A stretch of 64,000 nucleotides of DNA. Origin: Blasia pusilla (taxonomy: Eukaryota; Marchantiophyta; Marchantiopsida; Blasiales). This document shows, one piece after another, positions 25,589 to 36,918 of this stretch (its first letter is position 1; each line of letters begins with the position of its first letter). The notes under the pieces are model-generated. The model was not told where the DNA came from. It worked only from the letters and a program-made list of their open reading frames with translations, and did no database searches. Location of the stretch: assembly GCA_050084515.1 (NCBI GenBank), contig CM114271.1:52700001-52764000 (forward strand), written 5' to 3'. Both the position numbers and the translations under genes were made by a program.

Positions 25589-27020
25589 TGTTGCCCGTAC
25601 CATGCATGCCTAGCACAGTTTTCTCAATAGAATGGTTTATAAACAGGTGTGGATGATATTTTTAAATTTAAATATAATTAATTAAAAATTTAGGTGTAAT
25701 TTTCACTCTTATAAATCTTAAAAGAGTAAGAAAATCACCTTTAGATATTATCCATCTCCCCTAAATAATTACATTCCTCCCTGAAAAGTTCCAACAAAAA
25801 TTATTCTTTCCCTTCCACTATTCCTATCAAAATCACATTCACTAAAAAATTCTTCATTAATTTTATTTAATTAAATTATTTTCCTTTTCCATTAAAATAT
25901 ATTTTCCTTTCCCAAAATATCACATGTGAATTAATAAGATTAATTTAAAAATTTAAATATAATTATTTTTTTCTAAAATCTTAGAAGAATAAATAAATTT
26001 TAACTCTTTTAAGTAACATTCCATTCAAATTTAAATGATATCCCAATCCTCTAAAATTTAATCTACTCCTTATCCTTTAAAATTTTCCCTTTCCATCACA
26101 TGTGAATTAAGACAAAAATTATAAAAAATTATAATCCAAAATTCTTCTATTTTATTAATATTTATAATCCCCTCTTATAATATTAAATAAAATATTAATA
26201 CTTAATAAAATATTTTTTTATTTTACTCAAATCCTTATGATTTTTTCTACTTGAAATACTTCTACCCATCCACTGTGGTTTAAATAGTAAAATTCAAACA
26301 GGTTCATTATTTGAATGCCCCCTCCTACCTTAAACCCTCACTACTTGAATACCCCTCTCCCTACTCGAAGGCCCTCCACGTGTTGTAAGCCTAAGACCTC
26401 AAAATGCATACGTGTCGGGTTCCCAAAGAGGACGGGTTCTCAAACCCCGTCCTCTTTTAATAATATAGATTATATACATGCAATCCGAACACTGCCACAC
26501 ACTTATCATTTTGTCTTAGACGTCGTACACTGCATGACTACATCCCCGAATGGCCCTGGGCATAAGGACGACGACTTCTACTCTAGCCAATTCCTGACTT
26601 TTTGGATGTGCTGAAAACCATGGAAAAAAGGACTAAATAACCCATCCGAACTAGAAAGAGGATTTAGGGAGTCCCTAATGGGAACTAGTTCATGGTGAAT
26701 TGTAGTCCAATTAATAATGATTAATTAATTTTTTTATAAAAATCTATTTTAACGTATTTTTTGATTTTTTTAATGAAATGAATTATAAAGTTTCATTTTT
26801 AGAAATAATTCCAATCCTGAGTTTAATATTAAATAATATTATATCCTCCCCTTCCAATCCTCCCATTTAAATAGCACCCATTCATTAATTAATGAAATAT
26901 TTTCCATGTTCCATTCAAATTCATTTTCCTTCCGCAAAATATCATGTAGAAATTGAAGGATAAAATTGTAAGATTGCTACTATTTTTTCTTATTATCTCA
27001 CTATTTTGTCTTATTGTGCA
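25589..27020. other. Very AT-rich intergenic DNA with a hairpin-ended repeat edge
   Basis: No gene recognised. At about 26425-26456, AAAGAGGACGGG, a short loop, and CCCGTCCTCTTT form an inverted repeat, followed directly by AATAATATAGA. A similar hairpin-plus-ATAGA layout, inverted, lies at about 18310-18365, so this may be an edge of the same repeat class. Confidence 0.45.
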
Positions 27021-27080
27021 TATAGGGTTTATAGTTTAAACCTAAATAGACGGTTTAAACCCTAAACCCTAAACCCTATA
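27021..27080. repeat. Short interstitial telomere-like repeat with inverted flank
   Basis: Three CCCTAAA-type units (AAACCCTAAACCCTAAACCC) lie at about 27055-27077. The edges TATAGGGTTT (27021-27030) and AAACCCTATA (27071-27080) are inverted copies. The motif is the plant (TTTAGGG)n type. Such short tracts often mark old repair events, and also occur in some plant promoters as telo-boxes. Confidence 0.7.
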
Positions 27081-28880
27081 GTGAATTATGATATAGATAA
27101 TTCAAGAGAGATCATTTCCAAGTAACTTATTAGCAAACTCTCCCAATCAGCGTTAAGGTGAGCAACTGGCTATGGGCTATGGGCTCGCACATTTATTAGT
27201 GGGAACAAGTAGATAATTCCCATGTCCTCGAGAGATTGGATACTCTAGGAGAATATTACCTAGGCCATATAAGTTCTATGACAAAATATATCACACAATT
27301 ATGTGTTGATCAATGAACCTTTTGATACACACTCCCTTATTGTAATTACGACCCCTACAAATAATCGATTCCTAAAGCTCAATACGAATGGTAATATGAT
27401 GGCTTCAAGTGTATAACACAACGTAGGGAGGACGATGCGTGTGGTATAGTGTGTAGTATGATGGTGGGGATCAGCCATGGCGGCTTTAGGAAATATATAA
27501 GAACCATGGTATCTTTTAGCGGGCAAGTGCATTCGAAATAACTAGGCGCTATGCCCGTGCTACACATAATTAAAAAAATGGAGTCTTAAATAGAGGTATT
27601 TTTGAAAAGGAGTGGCCTCTTAAACTCGTTACTCCCAAAACTATCTTTGTTTACTATTTTGTCTCATAATGGCATGTGCATTTTTGCTTAATAGTATAGA
27701 TTTGGCTATTTGGTAATCATTCTTGCTATTTTTGTGAACCAATATGTGTGAAGAGATGGAGTTCCTTTTCCATCTCTTGAAGGAAAATCATGTTATGGCA
27801 CTCAAGTTGGTTGTGACCCATGTGTTATTTGTCCTATATGTCTCATTAATTCATCATGAAAAAATTGATTTTGGGGGTGAACGACGGCGATGGGGAATAT
27901 ACACCATGAATTTCATAGTCAATACATTTCTTTGACTTCCCTCCTCTTGGTTTCCCCTCACATGTTCAAGCCCTATACACAATTTTGTTCTCGTGACGTT
28001 AACAAATTCCCTAGTACATGCTCACATGTACCCTAAATTTCAGAATATGGCTGTTCCACCATCATGCACTTTAGCAACCTTGTTTGATTCTTTTTTTCTG
28101 TAACCCATCTTCTCCCCACTCCTTCGTCCGCATCTTACTACTTTTACGTGACGTCATTGAAAGCTTATGTTTTCTTGCATTATGTGTACACAAGTATCCC
28201 CCACCTTCCACAATTGCATTTTCCTCTTGCTTTTTGTGTGCGATGTCACATTAGGATGATTATCGGGTTGTATATTCAAAACATTCTCATCTTGTGCCTA
28301 GTGGAGCTCTTTCTTAGAAGTGGCTATCATGAAGAAAACTCTGTTAGTTATGAGGCTAGTTGAAGCATTTCTACCGTCATAGTGTTGATTGCTACATATT
28401 ATGGGGGGATGTTGGTTGTAGTCTACATCTTGAAGTGCCACTCCAACTTACTCACCTTTGTGAATATCCTATAGAGTCACAAGCATGGTTCATGGCAATG
28501 GAGTGTAACCTATAGAGACGGGTAAGGGATACAACACTTCTTTACTGCACCTCACCTACCTAGAGGCATGCTTTCAAGTTGGCACAACTTATTTAACATG
28601 ATATGGCAAAAGAAAGTACGATGCCCTTAAGTTATGTGAGAGAGGCTTTCTTAAGAGTCACTACACCATAGATGCAACAACGTGTATCCCAAAAGTGGAG
28701 AGCAACACCTAGGATTCATGGTGGTTATTGCAAGCCCATGCATCCAAGACCTACGTTGTTGTATGTAGATAAAAAATAACCAAGACTAATTTGTTAAGCA
28801 TGTCATGGGTCCCATGTTTAGAGGAGATGTACGCAATGAGGGAGTGGATATGCATTGCCACCTAGACTAGATGGACCCCC
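27081..28880. other. No gene recognised
   Basis: AT-rich to medium-GC sequence with scattered short frames and no recognisable family. Confidence 0.45.
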
Positions 28881-28945
28881 ACTAGGAATTTTGTATTGTG
28901 ACCATTATCAGCGGCATGGCCACACCTCCTAGACATGTGAGTTTC
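28881..28945 (+). pseudogene. Possible gag zinc-knuckle relic
   Basis: One frame reads LYCDHYQRHGHTS-stop-TC. The main element at 34153 has CDYCHRYGHTRDRC. The shared C-D, R-x-G-H-T and final C at the same spacing suggest a decayed CCHC knuckle of the same gag family, with one Cys read as Tyr and one codon now a stop. Nothing clearly gag-like is recognisable around it, so this is tentative. Confidence 0.35.
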
Positions 28946-29197
28946 CTTGCACCATGAGTTACTCCTAGATTAAGTTTCTGAGAGAGCACTAGAGCGAGTA
29001 CATGTCCAAGTGTAGCTAAAGGTTAGGACATGGAGCAAGCTGGTGGGCATGCTTGTAGAGGTGCTTAAGGCCCACCTAGGTCTCCTTCAACCCTATTAGG
29101 TCCAGAGAGATCCTTCTCATGAGATTGGGATGGTTGTCCACATAGAGCACCTACAATGATGGTATTGAGATTGTCTAATACAAAATCACTAGCATGA

Positions 29198-29500
29198 AGG
29201 TTGCATGTGGACAAAGTCCATGTCCGTGGACTTGTGTCTGACCTAAGGAAGGACTTATCCATGTGGGCCTCACCTTCCCTTTCTTTCTCATTCCTCCTTC
29301 TTACCTTCGTGTTCCATACTCTTCCGTTTCTTCCTCCACTCTGTCCCCTCTATTGCCCCACTCGCCCTTGCCCTGCCTTCCATCATGAGTTATACTTATG
29401 GGTCCCACCTCTTGCAATCCATGTCCCTTGATATGTCTAGATTTATCCATCCATGTTTGTGCTAGGGACGGACTTGTCCATTTTTGTTCAATCATGAGTG
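29198..29500. repeat. Dispersed ~330 bp pyrimidine-rich repeat, copy 3
   Basis: This copy starts AAGGTTGCATGTGGACAAAG and ends GGACTTGTCCATTTTTGTTC. It keeps the inner order AAGGAAGGACTTATCCATGT, C/T-rich stretch, TATTGCCCCACTCGCCCTTG, GGGTCCCACCTCTTGCAATC. A further related edge, GGTTGCACACAGACAAAG, starts near 29559, so a fourth, partial unit may follow. Confidence 0.6.
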
Positions 29501-31096
29501 GAATACACATCCTATGGAGCAAGTAGGGATGTAGAGGATCCCATATGGATGTGCAACATGGTTGCACACAGACAAAGTTTGTGTCCGCAGACTTATATTT
29601 GTCTCGAGGATGAGGATGATGCTCGGTCGTCCTGAGCCGACCGAGCATTCTACCCCTGCTCGGGTAGCCCGTATCGTGACCATACAACATGACTCCCATT
29701 TTTGGCGCCCTATTTCTAGTGCACTTCTGGTTGAGGTACCCTGCACAGTTGTGGAAATTTGGAGCCCCCAAGTGAGGTGACGGATGCATTTAGGAAAACG
29801 ATTGGTGAGTTTTTCCACATGGGATGCAAGGTCCCCACACAAATGATGGAGTCGTAGGGCGCATGGATGAGGCATTGCTGCCCCTTGCAAACGCCTTGGT
29901 AATGGGGTGCATGGGTAAGGCGTTAGGGCTCTTGGCAAGCATGCTTTGGGGGAAAGGAGGGGTGATGCCAAGATGATTAGCCACGAGTGGGCATGTGTGA
30001 GAAATGCATCAGGGCAAAGTGCTAGCATCAAGCAAGGTTGACATGAAAAAAAATTGTGTTTGTGGATTTGGAAATTTGTGTGTCAATGTTCTTGTGTTTA
30101 TCCTATTGATGTACATACATGTTGGTACAAAATGTTTTTCCCAAAGTCCACCCTTGGTTGATAGAGTCAAGGAGACCCCCACCCGTCCCACTTGCACCCG
30201 TATATTAATCACACCGACCTGCCAACCCTTGCTTGTGCCCAACTACCCATCCTCTTTCTCCTCATCCCCATTCTACCCACACCCTATCTAACATGCAACC
30301 ACATGCAACCTCTCACCCTATCAGTGTTTTTGGGTTTCCCCCGCATTCGGCATGCATTGACACCCTCGCCAAGGTTCTGTCCTCCCCCTCCCCCGTGTTT
30401 GGCTCACGTCCAACCCACATCTAGCCCGTGTGCTCTCCTCCATCCCCACCTCGTAGCATCCTTCCCACGTTTGGCCTACCCAAAAATGAAATGGTCCTTT
30501 TAGGCTCAAGCAATAAACCTTCTAAGGAAAAAGGAAGTGTGCATTTTTTTGTTTTTTCCAAGTACATGATCTTGACTTGAAATTTTTTTTCCAATTGGTG
30601 GTAGAAGTATATCTAAACTCCTTGCAAAATTTCAAGGAAAATAGAATTCCTACCGAATCCCCAAAAATAAAGAGGTCACAAAGGGAGGCAAACCGCCGCC
30701 AAGGTATGCATATGATGGTACTTTTGGGCTTGCGGTCATTATATATTCTGAAGATTTGCTAGAGGTAAAACCATCATATGCATAGTAGTCTATGATGGGT
30801 GTTTGAGAGGGTGGCACATATCATGTTCAACAACACCTCTTATTTGAGTTCCTCAAGGATAATTAATGTAATGATATACATGAGATAGATAGCCAAACAC
30901 TTAGATGTGCTCAAGTGAGATGGATGATAAAAAGGAAACTAACGATGGGGGCACATGAACACATGAACTTCTCGCTCTTAGAACCTTGTAGATGTATGTT
31001 ACAAGTAGATACATAAAACTGACTTTGCGGAGTTAGAAGGGCCTAACCATCACCTATGGGGAACAATTGGAGATAGTTTGGTAGCTACTCGCATAC
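29501..31096. other. Repeat-derived and C-rich sequence, no gene recognised
   Basis: Open frames of up to 179 codons on the minus strand (29301-30031) and about 100 codons on the plus strand (30192-30503) run through C-rich, low-complexity DNA next to the repeat copy. They have no recognisable domains and overlap one another, so I do not annotate them as genes. Confidence 0.45.
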
Positions 31097-31167
31097 ATGT
31101 TTGGATTTCATGGATAAATGTTGAGTCTAGTGTTTTGTATGTTTGATTAGTGAAAATGATGTATGTT
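31097..31167 (+). repeat. 71-base direct repeat, left copy (possible LTR remnant)
   Basis: ATGTTTGGATTTCATGGATA... aligns without gaps to 40704-40774; by my count about 56 of 71 positions match. The two copies flank the Ty3/gypsy coding region in the same orientation, as LTRs would, but similarity fades quickly on both sides. A shorter related stretch occurs near 56018-56090, behind another relic of the family. Confidence 0.5.
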
Positions 31168-31583
31168 ATAAAGCCATGTGTATGCATGTTATAATTATCA
31201 TGTCATTTGTAGCAAAAAAATATTTTGCCCTACATTTTAGGGGAGATCATGTGTCAAGCCCAGTAGATCAAGAATGCTTGCTAAGAAGTAGGGTAACATG
31301 CAAATGTAGATTTTTCATGGTTTGGGCCCATTTGGAGCCTATTTGAGGAGCTTACTATTTCAATAAAGTTGTATATTTTGAGAGAGTTGAATTCATATTT
31401 ATAGAAAGACCTTGTCACATCTGAGTAGCCGATAGGCTGAGATCTATCGTGGATAGGGCGTAGGAGCCAACGGACTATCTTGAGTGTAACTTTGTCCCAC
31501 GCTGTCGAATGAGGTTGAGGATAGGTCCATTGTGTCAGGAACGTCATTTTTGATCACTTTCATGTTGAGGTCTACCACAACCG

Positions 31584-31758
31584 GGTGACTTGTTGACCAA
31601 GTCACCTGCCCCTGGTAACCTATGCGCACAGGTTACCAAGGGGAGGGCTATTTTTAGGGGAAGAGCCTTTTGACTCTTCCCAACCCTATACAAGAGAGGA
31701 AGGTGGCTTTCCTAAGCCATCTTTCTCATGTTGGGCCATTGGAACACCTCTCTTGTAT
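31584..31758 (+). promoter_or_regulatory. Cluster of nested hairpins upstream of the retroelement ORFs
   Basis: Consecutive stems are: GGTGACTTG/CAAGTCACC (31584-31592 with 31598-31606); TGGTAACCT/AGGTTACCA (31613-31621 with 31630-31638); GGGAAGAG/CTCTTCCC (31658-31665 with 31674-31681); AAGGTGGCTT/AAGCCATCTT (31700-31709 with 31714-31723, one G-U type mismatch). A perfect 12-base stem, ATACAAGAGAGG/CCTCTCTTGTAT (31688-31699 with 31747-31758), encloses the last one. CCCTATACAAG at ~31684-31694 could serve as a TATA-like element. This is probably LTR or leader sequence, but its role is unknown. Confidence 0.6.
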
Positions 31759-33048
31759 GTGTGTGAGATAGGACTAGGGTGCTAGCGTCCGGATTCCTTG
31801 ATAGCATAGGGTGGACGAGGCTCGATATGCCGATGTAGATTGAAGAGTGGAGTTTTAGGCCGGGTGTGCCGTTTTTACTACTATTTATTTTTACATGAGA
31901 AAGATGTCAGGGTGCTAGTGGGAATTCGTTGCTTGCAGGTAGGCAAGCAAGTTGCCTTGGTCGGGAGCCCGTGGAGACGTTGGTTGGCGTCGTATTTGTC
32001 ATTTTTCTGTTCGGAAGGCCGTGGGCGGAAGCGCTGTCAATTTTTCTCAGAATTTATTGGTACGGATTGACGCGGGACAACAGCCGAGTGTAGTGTGCGG
32101 TGGGGTGGCGGGTGTACGCGAGTGAGGGTGTCGGGAGAGAGAAGAAAAGGGCAGGTTTGGGTCTTGCAGCCGCTGGGGGGCTGTCAAGTAAAGGCGGCTA
32201 GGTTAGGTCGCGAAGGCTAGGGTTAAGGCGACGGGCGCGGATGGCGCCCCCCATCCCGCATTTAGGGCCCAAGGGGCCAACATAGGGCCGCGGGCCAGGT
32301 TTCCCCCCCTCCAACGTGGTAGGATTGAACGTGGTTGGATGGCGACGTGGTTGAGAGTCCGGATGTGGTCGAGATCATGTTCACGTGGTCGGACAGGGCG
32401 TACGTGGTAGATGGGAGCCAACCATGGTGAGTCAGGTTACATGCCGCGTGTGGGGATGGACGGAGAGGTTTGCGCGACATGATGTTTTTGGGGCGCGATA
32501 GGGCGTTGCGAGAGTTGATGATGGAGGGGCAGTGAGCATGATGCCGACAAGTTGTCTGCATATGTTGACGGGAGGATCGACGTGTTGGTTGAGGAGAGTG
32601 TTGTGTTGCGGAGGTTGTTATATCACGTGGAGGAGTGCATGTTGACGATGCATCAAGTTGGAGGGCGTGATCAGGTTACCCATTCAAGTCCCTTTTCCCG
32701 CACTTGTCGAGTGTGATTGAGAGTGTTGGTATCGGGTAGTAGCTGGTGCTAGGTGGGTGTAGTGAGGGTGACGAGTGTAGATTCTGTTCATGTATAGCAT
32801 GTTGGGTGGATATATGGCGGTTGCCGAGTAGGGGTCGCGTGTATGACCCGAGAGAGTGTCGCTAGGTTAGGTAAGTCAGTTGGGAGGCTCATGGTGAGCC
32901 CGAGTGTTGAGTGTGCGTGAGGCCGGGTATGTCATCACGGGATTGATGTTAGCATAGGTGAGCTAGTGAGGCGTGTGGGAGACTCTTGGTGAGTTTGAGT
33001 GCTTGAGCGGGTGAGACATGGTTTGTCATCACGGCGTTCTTCCAGGGT

Positions 33049-34509
33049 TTGGAAGAATGGGATAGTGCGAGCAGTAGTAGTGGTGTGACACGGAGTGGAG
33101 TGAGATACCAAGGAGTTACCAGTGAGGAGCTTTCTCGACATCCATCCGTGGCTGGATCATCATCACTAGACACTGGGTCTGGTGACGAGATCGCAGACAG
33201 AGACAGTAGTACTTGGCAAGAGATGGACAACATGGGCCATCGGGGCATGCGTCGTTTCTCGGGTGCAGCGGGCACCATCGACTTAGATGATTTTATCCAG
33301 GAGTTTGACACGTGGTGCAACTTCCAGGAGATACGGACCCCGACACGGTTCAACCTTTTCATGGCATCGAAGGGGTTGTTCCAGCACTTGGACGGTCCTC
33401 CGATGGAAGACTACATGGAGTTTTGATCACTATATTCAGTAGAGATCGATGCTTGGAGGATGTATTGGGCTCCAGGGTATGTGTCCATTAGTCGTGAGGC
33501 ATATGATGGGATTGTGAGAGGAGAGAGACCCACACCATCAGCCCAGAGTCTAGATGGAGAGAAGGGCAGCGAGACACGCGATGTGGGAGAGACCTCTGGT
33601 GGTAGAGGGCCACCCAGCTTCAGCCCCACAGTGGAGTTCTTCCGATAGTTGGGGAAGAGCTACCAGGGTGTAAGCACCGACAAGCTGAAGAGTCTACATG
33701 ATTTTCAGCGACGATCGGGTGAGATTCTAAGAGAGGCATTCACACGCATGAGGAGGCTGATCATTGCTACATATGGAGTGACTGAGGCGCAATCAGTCCA
33801 GTATTGGTACGGGGTTCTGGACCGAGAACTATGGAGGAGAGTCCAAGATGCGGTGCTGATTCACACAGCGAAGCCCACATTGAAGGTGGTCTTTGAGTTA
33901 TCTGAGCGTATTGAGCTCAACATGAGTGAGGAGTAGGTAGTGACCGCTGGATTTTCTCGAGAGTCGACGGGTCCACGAGCGACGGTGATCCCACAGGTGC
34001 CACAGCAAGCACCAATACCATGGGAGCGGGCCAGTGTGCCCAGAGAGCAGGGAGGGGCCCATAGGCAGAGAGACTGTCCACAACATGGGAGAGGACCACC
34101 AGCGCCTCCAATTGCTCAAGAGCCACAGAGGATGGACCCACCACAACACTAGTGTGACTATTGCCACAGATATGGTCACACTAGGGATAGATGTTTTGAC
34201 CTTTGCCGAGGGGCACGTCTAGAGGTAGGCCGAGGGCCTGGGGGCGGTCTTCGTGGAGGAGGTCGGGGAGTTCTTTCTGGATGTGGTGGTAGAGGACCAC
34301 CACCAGCCACATGAGATGGATCAGGAGCACCAGAGTCGCTACATCTCTCATGCATCGATCAGTTGGAGCAGAGGATTGCAGCCATGACGATGATGCAGCT
34401 TAGGGAAGGCACGAAGCTACGAGCAGCTAGTGTGACTCCAACTTCTACCTCTTACCCTGACCCGGGTGAGGATCTCGCCAGTATGGGGTTTATGTGTAGT
34501 GCAGCCTAG
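33049..34509 (+). pseudogene. gag-like region of the Ty3/gypsy element
   Basis: One frame carries the gag region, interrupted by stops at 33424, 33646, 33934, 34150, 34312 and 34507. Its middle (LREAFTRMRRLI, then VQYWYGVLDRELWRRVQDAV) has the helical charge pattern of Ty3/gypsy capsids. A single CCHC zinc knuckle, CDYCHRYGHTRDRC, lies at 34153-34194, followed by a Gly/Arg-rich stretch as in nucleocapsids. The true start is unclear; the first 100 codons are Ser/Gly-rich. Confidence 0.7.
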
Positions 34510-34528
34510 GTTGAGGTAGCTGCACCTG

Positions 34529-35497
34529 TTGCGAGAGGCACCGAGAGGTGGAGTTGAGATTGACCCACCAGAGGGGACCGATGGACGGCATGCCAGGGTT
34601 CCACAGTCATTCACATTGTCGGAGGCACTACACACACCATCGATGGTGCCTCGACGACCAGCGGTGCCTACAGCTCAGGCACCTATGTTGACGTCACAAG
34701 GAGTTGGAGTGACAACTCCTATGCCGTCTCGATTGGAGTCAGTGTCGACCATAGTGTTGTAGGTGGCCACCAGAGTGAGTTAGACTCCACTATTTTCTGC
34801 CATAGAGTTGGCGACGTTGGGAGTTGGACCAACTGAGGTGTTATGGCTGGCCGCCACGTTGTGTGAGCGTGGAGCGGTGATTGCTTCTTGTTCAGGGGTA
34901 GTTGAGGAGGTGGTGGACTTGCCCTCAGAGCCGATGCTCGGTACGTTCCCCACAGAGTCATGACATGCGGCGGCGGCGAAGTTGGTAGATATGCCAGCTC
35001 GACCGACCATTGAGTGAGCAGTGGTGACACTTGGAGTAGTGTTACTGGATAACCAAGCCGAAGTATTTCGCTTGGTTAGTCCGATGGGGACAATATACCA
35101 CCCGCAATGCGTCCTACTTGATTCGGGAGCACAACCCTTGATGTTAGGGAAGGCGGTATATTTAGCGTTGGGGTTACGGAAGGCCGACATTGAGCCTTGT
35201 CCCTTCCAGATACAGACCTCGATTGGGGGCGTGTCACCCATGCAGTATATGACTCGACAGGAGATAGTTGTCAAAGTCCAGCCAGAGCATGAGACGAATA
35301 GTGCTATGGTGCGCACACGTGCAATTACGATACCAGCTGAGTCGTACAATATGTTGGTGGGGAGAACAGTGTTATATCCCCTAGGATTCATCCTTGACTT
35401 CTGGGAGGAGACAGTTGGTTATCGGCCAGGGTGGCGGTCAGGTGATGGCCGGATGAGTCAGTTACCCGTACAGTTTGATCACGAGGCGAGTCTATGA
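34529..35497 (+). pseudogene. Aspartic protease region of the Ty3/gypsy element
   Basis: After a frame change near 34540 the sequence continues in another frame, with several stops before 35021, then is open to 35497. The active-site block is VLLDSGAQPLMLG, with the catalytic Asp codon at 35120. The second retropepsin signature (hydrophobic pair plus Gly) is YNMLVGRTVLYPLGF near 35345-35390. The stop TGA at 35495-35497 overlaps the ATG of the next ORF. A second genomic copy at 55.15 kb aligns with the second half of this region. Confidence 0.75.
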
Positions 35498-36918
35498 CCA
35501 CGTTGGCGGCTTTCACAGGTATTGTTAGCTGGCCAGGAGAGTTGTTGGAGGGGAACGCACATGCGGAGGATGTCCCGGTAGTGGATAGTCCCACGAAGAG
35601 ACAGGCCATGGCGGGTGTCTCTTCCCATGTTGGCGAGACCTCTTCACCATTGTAGGGTATAACTCAAGAGCTACAGAGGAGTGTCGACGACCTCGTGAGG
35701 CAGGCGTGGAGTCATGCTTTTATCCCAGAGCAGCGAGAGTCACGTGGCGATCAAGCTCTTGGAGTGGAGACGTTGACCCCACTGGATACCACATCCATTG
35801 TGTGGCAATGTCCAAAGGAGGATGTTAGGGTGTTAGATCTCTTCGGAGGGATTAGCACCGGATTGGCTGCAGTATTGCAGGCGGGCATACGGGTGCATCA
35901 GTGCCTTTATGTGGAGAGAGATGAGACCGCGCGGCGAGTATCATTACGTCACGTGGTGAGATTGGTCCAGAGGTATTATGAGTTGTTTTCGGTATCTGCA
36001 GTACGGGGATATCAGCATACACTACCCGCCGACATCTCTTTGGTGGGGGCGCAGGATCTGGATAAAGTTGGCACCATTCATTTGGTGATTCCTGGATGGC
36101 CATGTCAGGGTCATTCTTTAGCTGGCCGAGGATTTGGATTGTAGGATCCGAGGTCAAGGATGTTTTGGGAGATGCTGCTAGTAGTACGACACTTGCAGGA
36201 GAGTCAGACATGTTCTCCAACGTACATCTTGGAGAACGTGCCGTTGTTAGGAGATACTTGTGCACGTGTGATGACGAGTGTGTATCAGGTGAGGTCCTGG
36301 TTGGGACTTGGTGTGTTATTAGATGCGGCAAGAGTTGGATCACGTGCCCATCGTCCACGACTGTGGTGGACGAACCTCATACCATCAGAGGTACTGAGTC
36401 GAGCATACGATGGAGTCCGGAGAGCACCACATCTCACAGTGGATGCTATTTTGGGCTCAGGGCGTCGATCTCAGGTGGTGACATGGGATGATAGACCACC
36501 GTTGGCCATGGCCAATAGGGTGGGGGAGTTGAGGGCAACCTTACCTACGTTGGTGAGCTTCCCATCATCCCATGCCTTTCGTCAGGGAGGGCAAGGCATG
36601 ATTTGGGATGAGGTGACCGGAGCATTGGAGGAGCCTACAGCAGATGAGCGCGAGCGCGCCATGGGGTTCGCTACCGGTACTACGGCGATGCCAGGGATGA
36701 TTGAGGCATCCCGGAGGTATGTGTTGGGGCAGGCGATGGACCTCAACTGTCTCACATGGATAGTCAGCCTAGGTATGGCTGAGCAGAGACGGATGCGAGT
36801 GTCATCCATGCCGTCACGTCCACGAGTTGGACCATTGCCTACAGGGTCTGTGCAGGCATTGGTTGGGGGCGAGACGAGGAGAGATAGGCACTCATGGACT
36901 TCCTGGGACGTTGTTTGA
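35494..36918 (+). pseudogene. DNA (cytosine-5) methyltransferase, canonical motif order, DNMT3-like, retroelement-borne
   Basis: The frame from ATG 35494 to TGA 36916-36918 is 474 codons, broken only by TAG at 35653 and TAG at 36142. Methyltransferase motifs occur in the usual order: I, VLDLFGGISTGL (~35830); IV, PGWPCQGHS with the catalytic Cys codon at 36103; VI, ENV at 36232-36240; VIII, HRPRLWWTN from 36349; IX, ERERAMGFATGTT (~36650); X, YVLGQAMDLNCLTWIV (~36720). DRM enzymes have a rearranged order, so this is not DRM. The FGGISTGL, R-x-R-x-WW-x-N and RERAMGF blocks look most like DNMT3. The target-recognition region between VIII and IX is short (about 75 residues). The 100-residue N-terminal linker has no domain I know. 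The catalytic residues remain, but the two nonsense codons mean this copy should not make the full enzyme. Methyltransferase capture by retrotransposons is published for charophytes and dinoflagellates. Confidence 0.85.

Noticed and set aside
29301-30031. Minus-strand open frames of 162 and 179 codons
   Set aside because: Repeat-derived, low-complexity, mutually overlapping and without domains.
31540-31830. Hammerhead ribozyme (retrozyme) in the hairpin cluster
   Set aside because: No CTGATGA core or matching GAAA box was found near the stems.
32700-32760. TTGGTATCGGGTAGTAGC as a possible primer binding site
   Set aside because: Only the first six or seven bases resemble the initiator-tRNA complement (TGGTATCAGAGC), and it is not next to a recognisable LTR end.
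34780-35391. Minus-strand frame of 203 codons
   Set aside because: A shadow of the protease region of the retroelement. The plus-strand frame carries the recognisable motifs.
35852-36358. Minus-strand frame of 168 codons
   Set aside because: A shadow of the methyltransferase region.
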